Of a stretch of DNA of 64,000 nucleotides, positions 56,818-64,000 are shown piece after piece. A program made the translations under genes and the position numbers. The DNA comes from Armillaria gallica (Eukaryota; Basidiomycota; Agaricomycetes; Agaricales; Physalacriaceae), in NCBI GenBank assembly GCA_037576215.1, contig JBANDB010000007.1:4681001-4745000 (forward strand), written 5' to 3'. How positions within the stretch are numbered: position 1 is the first letter of the stretch; every line of letters begins with the position of its first letter. Under the pieces are notes generated by a model, which was not told the origin of the DNA, did no database searches, and saw only the letters and a list, made by a program, of their open reading frames with translations.

Positions 56818-57518
56818 ATGCGAGATCAGGGTTGCGTTGACTGTAATCGCACATTGGAGGTTGTCACCCTCAATGCTGCTGCTCTTTCCAATCATTCACT
56901 CACTGTATCACTCTCTTTAGAAGTTGGCTCCAGTATGAAGTCCAACAGCTCTCCAATCATTACCATTCTTCATTTTCTTGCCTTGGTTGACTTCAGTTCT
57001 AGCCATTGTTTGTTGACTTTAAATACATTGAGGATCACAACCTTTCTACCAAACCTATTTCTCCTGTTCAACTTTGTCTCTTTGATGGCTCTGCCGGATC
57101 TCATATTTCCCAATCCATTACCCTTCCAGTCCATTTCCCTTCTGAAGACATCATCTCTATTGACTTCTACATCACTTGTCTAGATTCATCATGTAACATT
57201 GTTCTGGGATACAACTGGCTTTCCTGCTGCAATCCATTGATTGACTGGGTAAAGCACAGGATTACTTTCTGTTCACCATTACCAGGTGTTTCTTCTCCTG
57301 CAAGCGCTTCCATGGTCTCTGATGCAACTGCATATAACTGCACAGACATTCCTCTTCCAATCTCTACCCCTATTCCAACTTCGGCTTCCAAGCCAACTCT
57401 GAGATCCCAATGGACTCTGCTACTATATGAGCTTATCTATTCCTACCCAACTATCTCTTTCTTTTCTGCAATGGCTACTCCCAAGATATCTATCATCTCC
57501 ACGGCTGCTTTCATTTAA
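56818..57518 (+). pseudogene. aspartic protease of A5
   Basis: CNRTLEVVTLNAAALSNHSL at the start. The active site reads VDFSSSHC where A1 has VDSGFSHC: Asp kept, Ser and Gly lost. A 1-nt deletion just after (about 57008) shifts the frame to VDFKYIEDHNLSTKP, which continues to GYNWLSCCNPLIDWVKH. Dead. Confidence 0.78.
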
Positions 57519-57581
57519 GCATGTGCTGAAGATGGAGCTCAACAATACACACTCCAACCTTCTGCACCTAGCATTAGCAGA

Positions 57582-58053
57582 ATGGCTGGCTCTGTGGCCC
57601 CACCGGATATGACAGATGTACCAGTAGAATATCATGACTTTGCTGATGTATTCAGTGACTCTCTCTCTGAGAAACTCCCTGAGCATAGACTGTATGACCT
57701 CAAGATCAATATTGAAGAAGGAACCTCTCCTCCACTTGGTCCAATTTACTCCCTCTCAGAGTCGGAGCTCAAAGCATTATGTGAGTTTATTGACGACAAT
57801 CTCCATAGCAGATTCATCACTCTCTCATGTTCTCCCCATGGAGCTGCAGTATTTTTTGTCAAGAAAAAGACTAGTGAACTCTGTCTTTGTGCTGATTTCC
57901 ATGGCTTCTAAGAAAGATCACTACCCCCTTCCACTCATTTCTGACCTCCTTGACTCCACACGCTCTGCCCACATCTACACCAAACTTGATCTTCAACATG
58001 CTTATCATCTCATATGCATAGCTGAAGGTGATGAATGGAAAACAGCCTTCCGG
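57582..58053 (+). pseudogene. reverse transcriptase N-terminal part of A5
   Basis: [32 protein letters not shown], then a ~15-bp loss and frame change (LNKISKKD in A1), then [20 protein letters not shown] and EWKTAFR. The hAT element starts directly after, at about 58054. The YxDD box is not present anywhere downstream. Confidence 0.8.
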
Positions 58054-58205
58054 TAGTGTTGCCGCTGCTCCATCTAAAACTGCCGAGCTGATGGAGCTGA
58101 GCCAGAAATGATCGAGCCAAGCTGGAATTAGTAGTTCCTTGGCTCACCATTGCTTCACTTGGCATTACCTTGGCTTGAGCTGGTCCAGAGCTGGCCAAGC
58201 CATCA

Positions 58206-59318
58206 GCTGCTTCCTAAATAGGATGCTGATGTGTACATTGGCATCATCCTCAATTCCTTTCACTTCTGTCGCTGTTCACAGTGCACTTTCCTTGTTTCCT
58301 GTGTCTTACATATTATGTTCCTGCTTTTACAATACATTTGAACATATTTTGCTCCTCCAGACTGTTCCAGGCCCCAAATCGTGATCTATTAACTGCCTCA
58401 AAGCTCAATCTCATATAACTACAAACACATTTATGCAGTCACACACTCTTCCTGTGGGAGTCTACCGAGACCAGATAGAACTGCTTTTTCCTTCATTTAG
58501 GTTCCTTAGCTCTCTCTGGGGTGTCACAGTGTTTCTCATTCCCGGGATTCCCATGGATTTTCAAATCCTTTCTGACAACAGGCCAAGCTCTTGACACTAG
58601 CCTATGTGTCACTGGAGTGTGTTTTGGTATATAATGGCTGATATTTTGCTTTGGTCTACTCACCTCTCAGTCCTGGCATGGCCCTGCATCTCAGAGGATC
58701 ACAAAAGGCAACTGAAGCAGAAAAGGCCTTGCCCAGTGGAGGACTCCAGACCACGTTCCAGGTCAAAGGTTTTGTCCAAGGTATGTTTACTGCTGTAAAC
58801 AAGAATCATTCACTTACAGATAGCCAGCAGAATCACATAGTGATGGAAATCTAGCAAAGAAAAAGACCGGAAAAAAAGCGGCACAGAAAAGTATGTTATG
58901 CACCTATTCACTTCAACTTTGGCTAAACAATCTTATAGCTACACAACTGAAAGAGCATTCACAAAAGGGAAAGTCCTCAAATGCAGCTTCCGACCATCCG
59001 ACACCTCCAATACCTACAAGCAAGGACAGTGTATAAGGTTAGTCAGCATGTCCTATCTGTCCATTGCTCGCAATCATTCTGATTTAAATCTTATGGTGTA
59101 GATAACCAGGAAATACTGCCACAGACAAGAGGCCATCACGCTGCATGACATACTGTTGACAATCCTGTTGAAGAGCAAGATAGGAGTCTCCAACATGGCT
59201 ACCTGCACCATCAGCAGGATCCTGAACCAGATCTACCTCTGCAATCGGCATATAAGTTTACTGACATGCTCTTGGTCTGCATAGAATTCTAATACCAGTA
59301 TTATTTAGGTGTTGTCAT
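58206..59318. other. leader of hAT element, no gene recognised
   Basis: Short frames only (for example 58604-58854). Could include an untranslated leader or a small exon. A Lys-rich stretch near 58855-58885 has no assigned function. Confidence 0.35.
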
Positions 59319-62195
59319 ACAGGAACTTGATGAAACTGATGAAGAAAGCTCTTTTGTAGCTTTACCACTTCCACCATCGTCACTGCACACCCTTGAAGGT
59401 CCTGAAGGTCCATTTCTGTTTTCAATGCCTACTTGCACCATCCCAGCTAATGTGGTGTCATATCAATTTGTTCATTTTGATCCACCAAGAACTTCATCAT
59501 CTGCAGATGGATCATTCTCTTCTGTTCCAGGATCACCAACATCAGATGCACCAAGTCTCTCATCATCCAATTCTTCTGGCTCTGACTCCTCACCATCATC
59601 TGCAAAGGATAGCCATCGAAATGCTGATGATGTATGGTCCTTTTATATTGAGGAAGGTGATCACCGTGTGTGTAAGCTTTGTTGGTGAGCAGTTTGTACT
59701 TTCTCAGGATATACTTTCTCATTCAAATTTCACTTGCTAGTGGGAGAGATAAGTGCAAGAAGAATGGCAAAGATAAGATATACAGCATCAAAACTGGTAC
59801 GACAGGCCTACAATATCATCTCATGAAGGATCACTTGTGGCTCTGGGTATCTGCATGTGACAAAATGGGGGTATCAGTTAAAGGTGCAGGAATAAAAGCA
59901 GCTGAAAGGTTTCGACACAAGAATAGTATTGAATTCAAAGAGGGCCCATTGTCCATTAATTTCTTCACTGTTCCAGACTACTCTCATGATGCATAATTGC
60001 AGATGACCAGGTATGATCCATCTCTTCATTTTTCTGTCAGTTGAACAGTCCCTTTTAGTCTATCAATGTGATTGAATGTCTGCAGTTACAGCGGATATTT
60101 CTTATGCTCTGAGAAGACCTTACTGACTCTGATATTCCTTATTGTACATACATTCAGAAGCGTGTTATTGAGACATGGGAGAGGTATATTGCAACACTTA
60201 AAAATGAGATGGATGTGAGTATATTTCTACCTGCTATGCTTTAATGTAGGTGTTTTGCATTCTCATTTATTTGCAGTCATCTCTTGGCTGTGTCTCAATA
60301 ACAATGGATCTATCAACTGATCTCAATCTCATCAATTTCATGGCAGTTACAGCTCATTGGATGGAAGCTGTTGGGACAAATGCAGATGGTCTAACAATGA
60401 TATGCCTCCGCTCTGATCTTGTTGGCTACTGTAGGGTTCCTGGTCACCATGATAGCCATCACTTAGTGGTAGCTTTCCTTTGGATCACTGACCATGTCAG
60501 AATCACAAGTAAACTTCCTAATCATTGATTAAAGGTTCATATATTTATTCACTGACTTTGAACATCATTTATATGTGAATACCGCAGCTGGGTTGGATTA
60601 CTATGGACAATGCTGCAAATAATGGCACATTCATGACATCTCTTCAGCATGACCTTTAGCACCGGGAATATGTATTTGCTGCTACAGAATGAAGAATATG
60701 GTGCAGTTGCTTGTTTCTATCTTCGGTTTGACTTGCTAAAAATAGCTTCTATATCAGATGTTTTGTGCATATTGTTAATCTTGCCTGCAAGGAGGTTATC
60801 TCTGCTGTAACAGCACTAGACACAGTTTTATTTTCAGGTTAGCTTGATCTGTCAAGTATTATTTAGATTCACAATCTTTTCAGAACATCTTGACATTGTT
60901 CGGGATCCAATATCCGCTACAAGAGCATTGATTTGTGTGGTAAGCAGGGATGAGCTGCTCAGCATTTCCTTATTGAATACAATTATAGGTCCATGTTTCT
61001 TCATTGCGGCAGCACAGCTTTGCATGTGTTCTTAAGTCGCTTGATGTCAAAGTTCTTCAGCTCCTTCTGGATGTTGATGTCTGCTGGTCATCAACAGATA
61101 TCATGATAGAATGGGCCATCTTATTATGTGAGGTGAGTCGTTCCTGAGAAATGATACTGATCTGCTAATCTGTTTAGGGTATTGAAAAGTTTCTGGAGAA
61201 TGAAGATTTTGCAGAACTCCGAAAGCACCAGTTATCCAATGACAAATGGAAGGCTTTGGATATCATTCATCAAATTTTAGCTGTACATTTCATTACTTTC
61301 CTTTATTGTCACTTGTTGAATTGTAGCACTCCAGGTACCACATGCATTTCAACAGAAGCTTTCCACAGATAAGACACCAACCCTTGCATTGGCGATACCC
61401 CGCTTCCAAAGAATGATTCAGCTATGGGAAGATCTCAAGATTAAATTTCCCGATACTGTGCCAGCTGTTCAAGATGGTATTGATAAACTGAAGACTTATT
61501 GAACCCATACAGAGGTGGTACCAGCATATACCCTAGCTACAAGTAGATTGATTTAGCTCTGCTTTCTTTTCATGACACTGACATCAACTTTGTAGTTCTT
61601 AATCCAAACACAAAACTCTATTGGTTCAACTGATATGCACCAGAGGAGGAAGCTGATGCAAAATTGCTATTTATAAATACGGTCTGTCACAAATTGCATT
61701 CTTATCCTCATTCCATTCTTATTTACTGTAATTTAGCTTCGTGAATACTGTCAAACTGCAGCCATACTGCCCACTCCTGCTCGCTTGCATGCCAAGGGCC
61801 ATACCAATTGGGCTGATGATCTTCTTGGCGACAACCTATTTGATACAGTTGTCCATCCACAAAGCCTCGAGGCTGAAGTAGAGGCTTATCTTTCTGATAT
61901 AAAATGCGGCAATGACATGGTCAAATACTGGCAGGTATGTTTGCTATTGTGATGTGTTTGACTCATGTGTTCATGTTGCTCTAGGACAATCAAAAAGCAT
62001 ATCCTACCATATTTGTGATGGCTATGGATATTTTACCCATTCAAGGCACCTCAGTTCCATGTGAACATGTTTTTTCATTAGGGAAGGAGACAGCCATGGC
62101 ATGGTGCAATCAGATAGCAGCTGATCTGATGGAAGTCCGAATCTCTTATTTATCTCAAGTAAATCAAAGTTTATTATCCAACATGTTTCTCTGAT
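59319..62195 (+). pseudogene. hAT transposase, multi-exon
   Basis: Exons separated by short GT-AG introns at 59685-59740, 60011-60085, 60215-60276, about 60508-60587, about 61132-61175 and about 61935-61984. BED zinc finger: DDVWSFYIEEGDHRVCKLC, then GLQYHLMKDH after the first intron. All three catalytic positions are visible: Asp in SITMDLSTDLN (60307), Asp in WITMDNAANNGT (60606), Glu in SVPCEHVFS (62063). The C-terminal dimer domain is near 61885-62160 (YPTIFVMAMDILPIQGTSVP). Stops interrupt it, for example ML*ED near 60108, DL*HR near 60657 and TY*TH near 61500, some where CGA to TGA is likely. Start uncertain; ATG at 59425 is in frame with earlier open codons. Confidence 0.83.
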
Positions 62196-63195
62196 TCTAT
62201 TTCTCTGTGAGCTTGCTATAACCAACAAACCCGGAAGCCAACTAATGACACTCTCACCAAAATACAGTCTCTCAGCACTTGTCTGTCATGATTTCCAAGG
62301 CTAGTGACTAGCAGGCTCACTACACAAGACAGGAGACCTACAGATTCTGAGCTAAGCCTTTTCAATGCAACCAAAGCTGTTCGCACTGTTCCTGAGTAGA
62401 GAAGAGGGCAAATAGTAACTTTAATTGTACACTGCCTAACTGGACTACTTATATACTATAAGCAAAAGATGATTACAAACAGTCCATGAGTACAGAAAAG
62501 GGTATAGATATTTCAATGCATTTCTACGGGTTTCGATGTCAGTCTGCCACAGCTGTGGTATTCCTTGGCAGGTGAGTCAGACTGCCTCTGATTGGTCTCA
62601 TCAAGGTGTTGCGATGATGGTGCATATCAAAGTCACCTCCGTGGGCCTAGGACCTTGGTAGCTGGTGATTAAGCCTATGGCATCTCTCTTCCAGAGCTCC
62701 TCTCTGGTGGACAGCTCCTTTCTTAGGCATATTAGCCATCAGGTCTTTTGGGTTGCTAGCAAACTTGCTAATCTCTCTGCCAAAACCTTTGTCTTAGGCC
62801 TGCCTCATGATAGTTCTCCATTTCTGTCTTTGCATGAGGTTATCTCCAGATTTTCAGGCACTATGCTTCTTTCATTAAGTGAGCACATGGTTATCATGAT
62901 TATGTTGTGATTCACCTCTAAGTTCATCCTACTGATGTGAGTGCAGGTCAAGCTTATTGGAAGGAGTGAGCTCACTAATTGGCCTTTCTGTCAAGCCTGC
63001 CCTTCAGGTACAGTGCTATGACCAAATCCTTGGTTAGCTCTGTTGTTTCCATTGACATACTGCAACATCACTTCAGTAACCTTGCTTAGAATAGGTATCC
63101 ACATGTCTGCTTAGCAAGCTCTCTAAGTGTAGCCTATAAGCTAATGCTTAAACATGCCAAATCGCGAATTTACATGGGTAGCCATGCTGCAGGCA
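62196..63195. other. no recognisable gene
   Basis: Includes the unseen right end of the hAT element. A minus-strand frame near 62890-62650 reads SNPKDLMANMPKKGAVHQRG, coding-like but unassigned. Confidence 0.35.
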
Positions 63196-63199
63196 TGAC

Positions 63200-64000
63200 A
63201 CTGTGCTAGTGCTATAATGGATATCAACAAGCTCCATTCAGATATCAAGCAAGCACAATCATCCAACTCCATGGCCTCTGAAGGTTTCTGACAGACCAAA
63301 TCCTCCACTCTCACTTCTCCCTCTCGGTGGTCCATAGATGAATCAGACATCCTCTATCTGGATAATCGCATCTATGTTCCAGACTCCAAGGATCTCTGTC
63401 TCTGTGTCCTACAAAATAATCATGATCACATCCTGGCAGGTCATTTTGGCCAAAATTGAACCTTGGAATTAGTCCGATGGAGCTATACCTGGTCACAGAT
63501 GTGTGAATATGTTTGCCACTACGTCAAATCTTATACGATTTGTAGTCGCAACAAGACACCTAGACATCGTCCTTATGGTCTGCTTAAACCCTTGCTGGTT
63601 CCAGAATGTCCATGGGATTCCATTTCAATGGATTTCATCAAACAGTTACTGGACTCCAATGGATTCACTGCTATCCTTGTTGTAATTGACTGTGCAAGCA
63701 AGCAAGCCATCTTTATCCCTACACATGACACCATTAATTCTGAAGAACTTGCCCAGTTATTCGTCATTTATATTTTCTCCAAACATGGTGTCCCTAACCA
63801 CATCATCTCTGACCACAGCTCTGAATTTGTCTCTCTATTCACATGCGCCCTTGCTAAAGTTCTTGACATGGAACTCCACTTCACTTCCGGATATCATTCG
63901 GAGGCCGACAGACAAATGGAATATGCAAATCAAACCTTGGAACAGTATATCTGCATCTATTGTTCTTATCAGCAAGACAACTGGGATTTACTACTACCCA
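63200..64000 (+). pseudogene. integrase of A5 (or another family A copy), partial
   Basis: Zinc region HDHILAGHFGQN followed by a stop, then HYVKSYTICSRNKTPRHRPY, where the first zinc Cys is Tyr (A1 has KSCTVC). The DDE core is largely open: WDSISMDFIKQL (first Asp), ILVVIDCASKQAIFIPTHDT, NHIISDHSSEFVSLF (second Asp), YHSEADRQMEYANQTLEQYI (Glu). It shows what A1 looks like without its MITE and pogo insertions. Cut by the window end. Confidence 0.82.

Larger units (their letters stand above)
58054..62195 (+). mobile_element. hAT-type DNA transposon inserted in A5 RT
   Basis: The left end abuts RT at TTCCGG and begins TAGTGTTGCCGCTGCTCC. The first ~150 bp are rich in GAGCTG/CAGCTC-type words in both orientations (58080-58205), a subterminal pattern known from many hAT elements. 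It carries the transposase at about 59319-62195. The right terminal repeat and the 8-bp target duplication were not found, so the right end is approximate. Confidence 0.62.
54914..64000 (+). mobile_element. Family A copy A5, interrupted, runs off window
   Basis: 5' LTR 54914-55338, leader hairpin, gag 55383-56797, protease 56818-57518, RT start 57582-58053, then a hAT element and other sequence to about 63190, then integrase to the window end. The second half of RT and RNase H are missing between the two A5 parts. The integrase part could belong to A5 or to another copy. Confidence 0.75.

Noticed and set aside
59447..59722. Minus-strand 91-codon frame over the hAT first exon
   Set aside because: Antisense shadow; the plus strand has the BED finger and a proper splice donor.

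Overview
The window looks like repeat-choked, probably heterochromatic DNA from a basidiomycete fungus, most likely an Agaricomycete. Evidence: chromodomain Ty3/gypsy elements, a pogo/Fot1-type and hAT transposons with short GT-AG introns, and degenerate Ty1/copia pieces, all decaying by C-to-T changes. I found no host housekeeping gene, tRNA, rRNA or CRISPR array. Order or genus cannot be fixed from the sequence.

Family labels used here: A = a Ty3/gypsy chromovirus with a ~500-bp TGTTA...TAACA LTR (copies A0, A1, A2, A5 plus several solo LTRs); B = a second chromovirus; C and D = other gypsy remnants; E = Ty1/copia.

Layout. 1-2925: A0, minus strand, cut by the window edge. 3005-25713: A1, plus strand, the outer shell of a nest. 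Inside A1's gag sits B (3448-15221, minus; 5-bp target duplication CTCTG/CTCTA). Inside B, between gag and protease, sits A2 (7387-11690, plus). A1's integrase also holds a 663-bp TA-flanked MITE (18354-19016) and a 3.6-kb pogo element (19331-22964). 25714-54225 is older, AT-rich and CpG-poor: solo A LTRs (28541, 31899, 32677 with a MITE inside, 37222), family C and D gypsy pieces, a CpG-rich insert (about 39735-41390), a spliced Cys-rich fragment, a RecQ/DEAD-like helicase remnant, a copia pol remnant, and two inverted copies of what may be a copia 3' end. 54226-54900: a hAT/DUF659-type remnant. 54914-64000: A5, plus strand, interrupted by a spliced hAT element (58054 to about 62195) and cut by the window edge.

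The most unusual item is a gene on the strand opposite to gag-pol, between the end of pol and the 3' LTR of family A. It is present in both copies where that interval is visible (A1 and A2), encodes a long Lys/Glu-rich coiled-coil protein, and is kept in A2 although A2 has lost most of pol. A second notable item is a ~519-bp tract that is base-for-base identical (apart from one 1-nt gap) between A0 and A1, with an abrupt fall in similarity at one edge. All element genes here are interrupted by stops, frameshifts, deletions or catalytic substitutions, so I see no complete autonomous element. Comparisons were made by eye.
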